A stretch of 64,000 nucleotides of DNA from positions 3,807 through 67,806 of the forward strand of contig JBCCTX010000005.1 in the NCBI GenBank assembly GCA_039197765.1, in the 5' to 3' direction. A program made the translations under genes and the position numbers. Below the pieces are notes generated by a model. That model searched no databases. It saw only the letters and a program-made list of their open reading frames with translations, and was not told where the DNA came from. Source of the DNA: JBCCTX01 sp039197765. GTDB lineage: Bacteria; Bacteroidota; Bacteroidia; J057. Shown here piece after piece: positions 7,481-14,318 of the stretch. The first letter of the stretch is position 1. Each line of letters begins with the position of its first letter.

Positions 7481-10420
7481 TTAATTAGGCTGTTTAATGC
7501 ATTCGCTGGGATACAGGCCAAAACGCTCCTTGAATTTTCGGGAAAAGTTTCGGATGTCTTTTAGGCCTACAGAGAGGCAAACGGCTTTCACGGATTGATA
7601 TTCGCCGGTTTCCAGCATTCGACGAGCTTCCCAGTACCGAATTTCTTGGATGAACTTTTTTGCGGTGAGTCCAGTAGTAGCCTTTATTTTTCGATTGAGA
7701 TTTTTTGCACTCATATCACTCAGCTGAGCAATTTGTTCTACGGTTAAATCGAAGTTCGATATTAAAGGAAAGATGATTTTTTCGATTTCTACCAACCAGT
7801 TCTGATCATTGGTGGAGAGCGGTATGTCGCTTTTAGGGGAGGGGAAAAGGCTTGTAAAATCCTCTTTTTCCTCTTGTCTTTGCAGTAACTCTCTAATTCT
7901 GGTTTTTAGGACCTCCGAATCAATAGGTTTCGTAAGGTAATCATCCAACCCAATTCGAAGAGCCTTGATTTGATCGGACATGAGGTTGCGCGCGGTCAAC
8001 ATCAGTAAGGGGATCTTGCTGTATTCTTCTGAGGCTCGAAGAAAATAAGCCAATTTGAGGCCATTCATATCAGGCATCATCCAATCGGTCAGGATGAGGG
8101 CGGGCCTGTATTTCTTTAGGTGTTCGATGGCTTCATACCCATTATGTACAAATTTTAGGTAGTATTCATTAGATAAAATGGTATTCAAGTAATTGCAGAA
8201 ATCCCTATTGTCTTCCACAACAAGGAGGTGTAAAGCCTTTTCGGGGATGCGTTCATCTCGTATTTTTGGGTGTAAGGGCAAATCTGGCTTTGACTGAGGA
8301 AATTGATAAAGTTGAATATTTTCCTCTAGTTGGACAGGGGATGGTTGAGGAAGGTATAAGGAAAACATGCTACCTTTTCCTAAGCTACTTCTTACCCGAA
8401 TTTCTCCTCCAAGCAATTCGGAATACTCTTTGCAGATTGCCAACCCTAATCCAAATCCCCCCTCATCCTCTACGAGACTAGATTGGTAATATCGGTCAAA
8501 TATTCTTGGAAGTTCCTCTTCGGGAATTCCCCGGCCCGTATCCTCAAAAGATAGTTCATAGAAACCTTGCGGATCTTCTGCGAAGGTTATCGAAATACTA
8601 CCGTTTGACGGAGTGAATTTAATAGCATTGGTAAATAAGTTTTTAACGATTGTTTCTACTTTTTCTACATCAGAAAAAATGGGGTTGACCGTCTCAGGCC
8701 AATCAGGAGTTTGAACGTTTACAGTCTTTTGTAGGGTAAGAAATTCGTGCTCGCGGAGCACAAACCGTACCAGTTCAAGCAGCGAAAACCAAACGGGATT
8801 AGAGGAAGGCTTTAGCGTTGCTGAAGAACTAATCTCCAGTATTTGAGAGGTGGATTCGGATAAGTGGATACTGTTGCGAATGATTATTTCAAGTGGCTCT
8901 TCCGCGAAATCAGGTAATCCCGTGTTGGCCTGGAGGTGTTTTCCCAAGCCTTGAATTACATTTAAAGGCGTTTGAAATTCGTGGGCAATATTGGTAAAGA
9001 GCCGGGATTTTTCCTCGTCCACTTGATGGAGACGTTTGGCCTGTTCAGCTATTACTTGTTGATCTTCAATATTTAGCTTGAGCAACCGGTTTTTTGCATT
9101 TATTTGGCGGTATAAAAATACAAGTAACAGGGCAAGTAAGAATAAGAGAATGAATAAAACGAGAAATATTAGGGTAAGTCTTGCTTGGTTAGTTTGTTCC
9201 TTTTCCAAGCGATCGATCCTATTTTCTTTCTCTATGGCATCAAGGCGTTCCTTGGAGTAGGCAGATAATTTAACCCGCTGTGTTTTAAGCTCTTCGATTT
9301 GTAGCTCTTTGTACTTTTTGGTGTAAAATAAGCCATTCTTTAAGTCTCCGATTGCTTCATAATAGCTTGAAAGTAATTCAGCGTATTCTAGGTTGTTAAC
9401 TGTATCTATGACATCAAGGGGCGTATCGAGCAGGGATTTAGCGGTTTGGAAATCTTCCGTTTTGATAGCATATAGGATATCCATAAGATACTTAGAGTCT
9501 GCACTGTATATGTTCGATGCATCAAGTTTTTGATAATAAATTTTGGCACTATCTAGTTTCTCTTCTAATAAGAAATACTGGGTAAGTGCGAAGTACAGGT
9601 CGCTTCGGATAGACACAACCTCAAAAGAAGGGTCCGCAGTATCTTCTTCAGCGAGTGTTAGGTTCTCAATCAACTGCTGACTGTATAAGTGAATGGAATC
9701 TTTTTCCTCTAATTCAATGAAACAGTATAGCGTAGTATTGTAAAGACCTGCTAGGCTTAAATAACGTTGAGTGCCCTCCAACTCCTGAATGAAGGGTTTT
9801 GAAAGGTACAAGTATGTCAAGGCTTCCTTAGCCTCCCCTAGAAATAGGTAACACAGACTCATGTTATTATATACCTCCTCAATAAGCCGCGTGTAGGCTG
9901 GAAGGTACTTTTCCTTGTAGGCAAGTGCCAAAAGATATTGATCGATTGCTTCAAGAAATCTGCCTTGATAGATAAAGTTGGTAGCTAGAGAAATATGTGA
10001 TTCAAGAACTTCTTCTTCAGAGGGCATTAATTCTGCTACCTCTAGGCGAATACGATTGTACGCCTCAGCTTCTTCATATTTGCTCAATCCAATGGAGAGA
10101 AATTCTAAATCAATGGCAAAATTCAAGATGAGTTCATTGGCTCCGAGTTTCTGGGCTGCTACAAGTCCAGTACGATTTAGACTTTCTAGCTCTTCTGAAG
10201 AGAGTTTACTTCCCTCATTTCTAAGGTTATTATAATAGTTTTGTAAGGAAGGGAGAGTTCCTAACTCCTCTGGGCTAATAGCCGATAATTTGCTAATACT
10301 ATCAGGCGCTTGGGCTAGGGTCTGATTTACATAGCAGGAGAAAAAAAACAGGAGAAATACAATTAATTGCAGGTCCCGGACACTCCTTTGTTTGTCCGCC
10401 TTAGCACTTTGCGATCTCAT
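7481..10420 (-). CDS. Hybrid two-component regulator: TPR sensor, histidine kinase, receiver, AraC DNA-binding domain
   Basis: A 979-residue one-protein signalling system. After an N-terminal hydrophobic signal segment (residues 18-37) comes a periplasmic helical-repeat region of TPR type (about 60-380), a coiled coil, and one transmembrane helix (about 414-437). The cytoplasmic part holds a HisKA domain with the phospho-accepting H480 (AHEFQTPLN), an HATPase domain (N box about 590-601, G1 DTGRG 627-631, G2 GFGLGLA 655-661), a receiver domain (734-850) with phospho-acceptor D779 (LTDWMMP) and K831, and a C-terminal AraC helix-turn-helix (about 890-975, ending FKERFGLYPSEC). The sensor is TPR-like, not the beta-propeller of carbohydrate HTCS proteins. 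A collapsed paralogue follows directly. The divergent gene is a Crp-family regulator, with a duplicated 23-bp motif between them. Targets are unknown. Confidence 0.92.
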   Translation of the reverse strand: MRSQSAKADKQRSVRDLQLIVFLLFFFSCYVNQTLAQAPDSISKLSAISPEELGTLPSLQNYYNNLRNEGSKLSSEELESLNRTGLVAAQKLGANELILNFAIDLEFLSIGLSKYEEAEAYNRIRLEVAELMPSEEEVLESHISLATNFIYQGRFLEAIDQYLLALAYKEKYLPAYTRLIEEVYNNMSLCYLFLGEAKEALTYLYLSKPFIQELEGTQRYLSLAGLYNTTLYCFIELEEKDSIHLYSQQLIENLTLAEEDTADPSFEVVSIRSDLYFALTQYFLLEEKLDSAKIYYQKLDASNIYSADSKYLMDILYAIKTEDFQTAKSLLDTPLDVIDTVNNLEYAELLSSYYEAIGDLKNGLFYTKKYKELQIEELKTQRVKLSAYSKERLDAIEKENRIDRLEKEQTNQARLTLIFLVLFILLFLLALLLVFLYRQINAKNRLLKLNIEDQQVIAEQAKRLHQVDEEKSRLFTNIAHEFQTPLNVIQGLGKHLQANTGLPDFAEEPLEIIIRNSIHLSESTSQILEISSSATLKPSSNPVWFSLLELVRFVLREHEFLTLQKTVNVQTPDWPETVNPIFSDVEKVETIVKNLFTNAIKFTPSNGSISITFAEDPQGFYELSFEDTGRGIPEEELPRIFDRYYQSSLVEDEGGFGLGLAICKEYSELLGGEIRVRSSLGKGSMFSLYLPQPSPVQLEENIQLYQFPQSKPDLPLHPKIRDERIPEKALHLLVVEDNRDFCNYLNTILSNEYYLKFVHNGYEAIEHLKKYRPALILTDWMMPDMNGLKLAYFLRASEEYSKIPLLMLTARNLMSDQIKALRIGLDDYLTKPIDSEVLKTRIRELLQRQEEKEDFTSLFPSPKSDIPLSTNDQNWLVEIEKIIFPLISNFDLTVEQIAQLSDMSAKNLNRKIKATTGLTAKKFIQEIRYWEARRMLETGEYQSVKAVCLSVGLKDIRNFSRKFKERFGLYPSECIKQPN

Positions 10421-10472
10421 AAAGAGTTAAAATATGTTTCAGATAAATCTAGATGGCTTTACTGTCCGGTTC

Positions 10473-10495
10473 ATCACACCATTTGTCCATTTGAT
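10473..10495 (+). promoter_or_regulatory. Direct repeat motif, copy 1
   Basis: This 23-bp sequence matches 10741-10763 at 20 of 23 positions, with the shared core TTGTCCATTT and flank ATCA.ACCA. Copy 1 lies 53 bp upstream of the hybrid-regulator start. Such spaced repeats between divergent regulator genes are typical of transcription-factor sites; which protein binds is unknown. Confidence 0.5.
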
Positions 10496-10740
10496 GGCAT
10501 AGGATTGCAGCTTACTTTCTCATAAGTTAAATACTTTTTATGATAATTGTAATTTTTTTTAGTTATTTATTTTATTAAAAATTATAAACTAAATCCCGTT
10601 TTAATATATACGAGGTTTGTGTAGTGTAATAATTAGGATTTACCAGTTTCTTTAGTGCCGCTTAATATCTTACCCTTCCTTTCAGAATAGGTTCAACTTG
10701 GCCCAAACGATGTATCCTCAAACATACAATAATCAGTTTG

Positions 10741-10763
10741 ATCATACCAGTTGTCCATTTCAT
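10741..10763 (+). promoter_or_regulatory. Direct repeat motif, copy 2
   Basis: Second copy of the 23-bp motif of 10473-10495, in the same orientation and 268 bp away. It lies about 132 bp upstream of the Crp-family gene start. The three differences are single substitutions. Confidence 0.5.
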
Positions 10764-10894
10764 ACCCCCTGATCTATTTCTTTTCGCCCTATTTAATCGT
10801 GAAATTTGTAAGCATAAGTAATTTGTGTCGAATGGCTATTTTATAGTTTATAGTATATCGAATACAAATATTGCACGTCAAAATGAATTGAGCT

Positions 10895-11482
10895 ATGGTA
10901 GCTGAACATCTCTTGCAATCCTATGGAGCAGTTAGGAAACAAATTGGAAAAGGAGAATTGCTGTACCAAGAGGGGGATAGTCCTTGTTTTTATTACCAGA
11001 TAGTTGCAGGACTAATCAGGGTGAATAACTATAGCGAAGGGGGGAAAGAGACTATTCAAGGAATATACAAGCAAAATGAAAGTCTTGGGGTAGCTGCTCT
11101 TCTAGGAAATTTTCCCATTTCAGCGAATGCCATAGCAGAAACTGATACAGAGCTTATCTGTTTGGGAAAGCGAGGCTTTCTTAGATTGCTGGCAGATAGG
11201 GCAGATGTCAGTAATCACTTGCTGAAAGAACTCTCTAAGCGTATGCATTTTGATGCCATGCTGCTGAAAGAGATGAAAAGCTCTACTGCGGAAAAACAAG
11301 TGCTTACCCTACTGAATTTGCTCAAAAAGAATGCTGGGAAGGATGGGGATTATCAAGTTGACATTACCCGGCAGACTATTGGTAATTTCATCGGCTTGAG
11401 GGTAGAAACTGTCATTCGAATATTGAGAAAACTAGAAAGAGATGGGAAAGTGAGAATTTGTGAACGCAAGCTATATGTCTAA
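10895..11482 (+). CDS. Crp/Fnr family transcriptional regulator
   Basis: A 195-residue protein with an N-terminal cyclic-nucleotide-binding-like beta barrel (about residues 10-110; GELLYQEGDSPCFYYQIVAG, then GKETIQGIYKQNESLGVAAL) and a C-terminal Crp-type winged helix (about 140-195; DITRQTIGNFIGLRVETVIRILR is the recognition region). No cysteine cluster for an Fe-S centre is present, so it is not an FNR-type oxygen sensor, and the arginine/glutamate pair of cAMP-binding Crp proteins is not obvious. In Bacteroidota such proteins usually act as one-component regulators with unknown ligand. It is divergent from the hybrid two-component regulator and shares its promoter region. No Shine-Dalgarno is seen. 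Confidence 0.88.
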   Translation: MVAEHLLQSYGAVRKQIGKGELLYQEGDSPCFYYQIVAGLIRVNNYSEGGKETIQGIYKQNESLGVAALLGNFPISANAIAETDTELICLGKRGFLRLLADRADVSNHLLKELSKRMHFDAMLLKEMKSSTAEKQVLTLLNLLKKNAGKDGDYQVDITRQTIGNFIGLRVETVIRILRKLERDGKVRICERKLYV

Positions 11483-11769
11483 ATCCGTTTAGGGCTGGGA
11501 GGCGAATCAGGGATTTTGTCAGCTGCTTGAAGTTGCTCAATCTTCTTTAGGTTATTATGAAAATAACAATATAGGTTCGCTTCCTCTCCTTATGTAATTA
11601 GTTAAATAAAATTAGCTGCACACGAAAAATATTATGCGCATATTTTTAAGGAGTTCCCAAGTATTCTATGGGAAATCTTGGTCCTTGAGGATCTCTTGTC
11701 TTGGTGAGTTAGGGTTCTGTTGCCAAATAGTATTAGTCATTTGGACCCTAATTGTTAACGGGAACTTCC

Positions 11770-11978
11770 TCAGTATCCAAACGTCTCAAAGACTTCAAGG
11801 AACGGCAAATGCAGTGCGTATTCAGGTCGAAAATGGTGTTTTTACGGGTAATGCCCGCGCTACAAACGTACCCCCAGGATATGACGGAATAGGTTTCATA
11901 GGGTATATGACGACCACTGGAAGTGAGGTAACCCTTCAAACAAATGTTTCTTCGGGAAGTTATACCCTTCAAAAATAA
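11770..11978 (+). pseudogene. Fragment of a CBM6/CBM35-like carbohydrate-binding module
   Basis: An open frame runs from 11634 to 11978, but only its last part looks like protein: RIQVENGVFTGNARATNVPPG, YDGIGFIGYM, then GSEVTLQTNVSSGSYTLQ. This follows the order of CBM6/CBM35 modules (xxEAExgxLtG, then GYsGxGyv, then Gdxvtxxvnvp.aGtYtL) and stops where the module's next strand (RYAN) should begin. The upstream part reads like non-coding sequence, with no signal peptide, and no enzyme domain is nearby. The likeliest reading is a remnant of a larger secreted polysaccharide-acting protein; the family call is pattern recognition only. Confidence 0.5.
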
Positions 11979-11986
11979 ATAATACG

Positions 11987-12012
11987 AGCGACTGAATAGC
12001 CAAACAGTCGCT
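11987..12012 (+). terminator. Hairpin, probable weak terminator
   Basis: AGCGACTG (11987-11994) and CAGTCGCT (12005-12012) form a perfect 8-bp stem with a 10-nt loop just after the CBM fragment. The 3' side (TGTTGTCATTT) has only a weak T-rich tail. Confidence 0.5.
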
Positions 12013-12083
12013 TGTTGTCATTTATCGATGGCTGCGGTGCACTCATCGGAAAAGGGCCTCCGAAGCGCTTGAATTACCCCAAC

Positions 12084-12115
12084 TTTGTACTGTCAAACGA
12101 ATTAAACAGTACAAA
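12084..12115. promoter_or_regulatory. 10-bp perfect inverted repeat just before a start codon
   Basis: TTTGTACTGT (12084-12093) and ACAGTACAAA (12106-12115) are exact reverse complements with a 12-nt spacer, and the right arm ends 1 nt before the ATG at 12117. The left arm also contains a -7-like CTTTG. It could be a repressor operator across the promoter, or an mRNA hairpin that closes the translation start. Confidence 0.6.
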
Positions 12116-12116
12116 A

Positions 12117-12467
12117 ATGAGAAACTTTACAGCACTTTTCTTCGCTTGCTTCCTCACACTCTCAGCCTTTGCTAATTCAACTACCAGTCCTGCTCAAATT
12201 CAAAATTCAAGCGAAGAAATTGTCCTTGTTTCCCATGTAGATTTCAATAAAATGTTAAACATGGTGATACTTGATACAGAAGTAGAAGGATTCACCCTAA
12301 AGCTTGAAGACCACAATGGAAACGAGATATTCAGAACTCAGGTAAGAACAGGTGATTCAGAAGTCGTCGAAATCGATCTTTCAGACATCGATGGAGGAAC
12401 CTATCAACTGAAGTTTGAAGGAAAGGATACCGAGCAGACCGAAAGTGTGATAGTTCCCTATAACTAG
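12117..12467 (+). CDS. Small secreted protein of unknown function
   Basis: A 116-residue protein. I place the start at ATG 12117 rather than at the longer frame from 12012, because 12117 gives a clean signal peptide (MRNFTALFFACFLTLSAFA, cut after residue 19) and the extra upstream residues overlap the hairpins. The mature part is acidic (LDTEVEGFTLKLEDHNGNEI, then VEIDLSDIDGGTYQLKFEG) and has the alternating pattern of a single small beta-sandwich resembling the final strands of type IX-secreted or Secretion-system C-terminal-like domains, although no such sorting signal is complete. It follows an inverted repeat abutting the ATG and is ended by a good terminator at 12604. Function unknown. 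Confidence 0.75.
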   Translation: MRNFTALFFACFLTLSAFANSTTSPAQIQNSSEEIVLVSHVDFNKMLNMVILDTEVEGFTLKLEDHNGNEIFRTQVRTGDSEVVEIDLSDIDGGTYQLKFEGKDTEQTESVIVPYN

Positions 12468-12480
12468 TACATGGTTTATT

Positions 12481-12556
12481 AGTCCATAGTCCACAGCCGG
12501 GACTTTAGTTTAGACCGCCAATACTCCCAACTATTGACCGTGGACCAAACTACTAT
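12481..12556 (+). repeat. Degenerate member of the dispersed AGTCC(A/G)TAGTCC intergenic repeat family
   Basis: Begins 14 nt after the preceding stop codon with AGTCCATAGTCCAC, identical over 14 nt to 61921-61934 in another intergenic gap, and later holds an inverted relative (GACCGTGGACC). It lacks the hairpin and heptamer parts of the complete copies near 23.3 and 43.9 kb. Confidence 0.5.
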
Positions 12557-12603
12557 CTAACCCCCCCCAAAAAAACTATTTGTTACTGTTTTTTTGACTA
12601 AGG

Positions 12604-12629
12604 CCTCTCCTATGGAGAGGTTTCCTTTT
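12604..12629 (+). terminator. Rho-independent terminator
   Basis: CCTCTCC-TAT-GGAGAGG (12604-12620) followed by TTTCCTTTT. Fits the end of the plus-strand small secreted-protein transcript. Confidence 0.7.
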
Positions 12630-12670
12630 GTATTGCCTCTTCTCTACAGATATCAGAAAATCCTAATTAA

Positions 12671-12705
12671 AAAAGATGAGTCGCTCCGGACTAAGAAACG
12701 ACTCA
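12671..12705 (-). terminator. Rho-independent terminator of the TraB/GumN gene
   Basis: On the minus strand TGAGTCG (12705-12699) pairs with CGACTCA (12683-12677) around a 15-nt loop and is followed by TCTTTTTTAATT. It lies 27 nt downstream of the TraB gene's stop. Confidence 0.75.
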
Positions 12706-12731
12706 CCACTTTACAAAACCATTGAAAATTC

Positions 12732-13601
12732 TTAGGGAACAGGGGTTACTGTGTAGCCCGCTTCTTCTAGTAAGTTGAGTACTCCTTCTTCTCCGCCTAG
12801 GTGCCCGGCACCTACGCCAAAGAATACGCTTTGTTCTTTGGCATATTCTCCAATTTTAGGAATCCATTTTCTATTGCGGTCATGCAAAACTAAATCTAGG
12901 ACTTGACCCTGATCTCCATAGTAATCGGTAAAAATATTATACAAAGCCTCAACATCTTCCGCTTTGTAGAGCTTGATCATCTCCTTAAACAAGGTAGTAT
13001 ACCTTTTTTCATCATTGAGCATTTGAGAGATATCATCTGCTTGAGCTTGGTAAGGGATTTCGTCGAAAACTGCCATCTGATCAGCAACTGTTTCCAGTCC
13101 TAGAATTTCTTTTTTGTTTTCCTCTGAGAGTTTTACAAAGGATAATTCATAGCTTGCAGGCTGAGCACCAACATATTTTTTGACCAACATGGACATGACC
13201 ATTAGAGGCTTCATTTTATTGATCATCGCAACACCCATACCGGCATGAGTTTGTAGTTCTTCATCCAGTTTCTGGTAGTCAGTATCGGAAAAGTATTGCT
13301 CCAAGGTTGAATCGCCATCCATCATCATATGTTGCATCATATTCGTAGCAAGGTTGGGATCATCCATATCAATCTCCAATACAATGAGGTCAGAAGCTTT
13401 GAAGGCTTTCTCTACGGATTCTTTAATTTCAAATTCATTATTAGGCATGAGGTGAATGGTCCCAAACAAATAAGAAGGCTGTATTCCCTGCTTTTCAATC
13501 TTATACAATAAGCCCTTTTCTTGAGCAGTTGCAACAGAAGAAATACCTAAAAGGCCTAATAAGCAAATACGAATTGAATAGATGAGAGTGCTAATTTTCA
13601 T
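12732..13601 (-). CDS. TraB/GumN family protein, secreted
   Basis: A 289-residue protein with a signal peptide (residues 1-26, ..GISSVATAQ). The mature part matches the TraB/GumN family: SYLFGTIHLMP near residue 43-53 carries the first conserved GxxH, ILGLETVADQ (about 163-172) the conserved GLE-E motif, and FFGVGAGHLGGEEGVLNLLEEAGY near the C-terminus the second GxxH. These histidines and glutamates are thought to form a metal-dependent, possibly peptidase-like active site related to the Tiki/EreA fold; biochemical activity of bacterial members is poorly known. A methionine-rich stretch (NMMQHMMM, about 107-114) is unusual. It is a single-gene transcript with its own terminator. Confidence 0.88.
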   Translation of the reverse strand: MKISTLIYSIRICLLGLLGISSVATAQEKGLLYKIEKQGIQPSYLFGTIHLMPNNEFEIKESVEKAFKASDLIVLEIDMDDPNLATNMMQHMMMDGDSTLEQYFSDTDYQKLDEELQTHAGMGVAMINKMKPLMVMSMLVKKYVGAQPASYELSFVKLSEENKKEILGLETVADQMAVFDEIPYQAQADDISQMLNDEKRYTTLFKEMIKLYKAEDVEALYNIFTDYYGDQGQVLDLVLHDRNRKWIPKIGEYAKEQSVFFGVGAGHLGGEEGVLNLLEEAGYTVTPVP

Positions 13602-13774
13602 TTCAATAAAAAGGTTTAAAGGTTTATAACCTACTTGGCATGTTCAAGCGCTTTACGTAAAGAGTAGGTTTTAGACAAAACGTTTAATCCATTAGTCTTT
13701 TTTTTCTTCTATTTATTACAAACTGAAGAAAAATGCTTAGGAGGAATGAGAAAATACAAAGGATCTTTGAGGTA

Positions 13775-14275
13775 TTATTCTAGGGTAAGTACCATTTCGT
13801 GGGCGTGCCATACTTCCTCGCTCACAGGAGTCTCATAAGACGTATTTGGGTCAATTATAAACCCTATTTTCGAATAGCAGCGAATGGCGGAGGTATTCCA
13901 TGTATATACCTTCAGGCGGATTTCTTTGGGAGTAAATCGTTTTTGTGCTTCTACAATCAGCGAGTTCACCATAGCTGTTCCCAAGCCTTTCCCACGCTGG
14001 GAGTGAGGCCCTATCAACAAGCGGGATAAATCGACCTGAAAAGGGCTTTTCCGATAGATTTCTCCATGGCCAAGGTGTTCTTGTGAGGATGAAGACAATA
14101 GGGCAAATGCTTTCCGATTGGGGTCATCCAAATAAGAATGGAGTTGAGGAGTAGTTAACGGAAACGTAAAAATAGGCCCAGCGAACTGGATAAGCTCCCT
14201 TTCAGATGCTATCCAAGAAATGAGCGTATCAAAGTATTTGGCTTCAAAATCTGTGAGGGTAACCCTATCTGACAT
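13775..14275 (-). CDS. GNAT family N-acetyltransferase (RimJ/RimL type)
   Basis: A 166-residue cytosolic acetyltransferase. The segment VDLSRLLIGPHSQRGKGLGTAMVNSL (about residues 80-105) is GNAT motif A with the QRGKGLG acetyl-CoA loop, and KVYTWNTSAIRCYSKIGF (about 121-138) is motif B with the NxxAixxYxkxGF signature typical of the RimJ/RimL branch. It should acetylate a primary amine of a protein N-terminus or small molecule. It lies 43 nt downstream of the TonB-receptor stop on the same strand and may be read through with it, though no functional link is evident. Confidence 0.87.
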   Translation of the reverse strand: MSDRVTLTDFEAKYFDTLISWIASERELIQFAGPIFTFPLTTPQLHSYLDDPNRKAFALLSSSSQEHLGHGEIYRKSPFQVDLSRLLIGPHSQRGKGLGTAMVNSLIVEAQKRFTPKEIRLKVYTWNTSAIRCYSKIGFIIDPNTSYETPVSEEVWHAHEMVLTLE

Positions 14276-14318
14276 AAGTTTCTAAAACAATGGAATGACA
14301 TTCAACGTTCCCACCTAC

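Larger units (their letters stand above)
10421..10894. other. 474-bp divergent regulatory region
   Basis: A very A/T-rich stretch (around 10530-10610) between two divergently transcribed regulator genes. It holds two near-identical 23-bp direct repeats (10473-10495 and 10741-10763, listed separately) and no coding sequence that I can recognise. Confidence 0.6.

Noticed and set aside
12012..12116. Longer start for the small secreted protein
   Set aside because: The extra 35 residues overlap a terminator-like hairpin and an inverted repeat, and hide the signal peptide.
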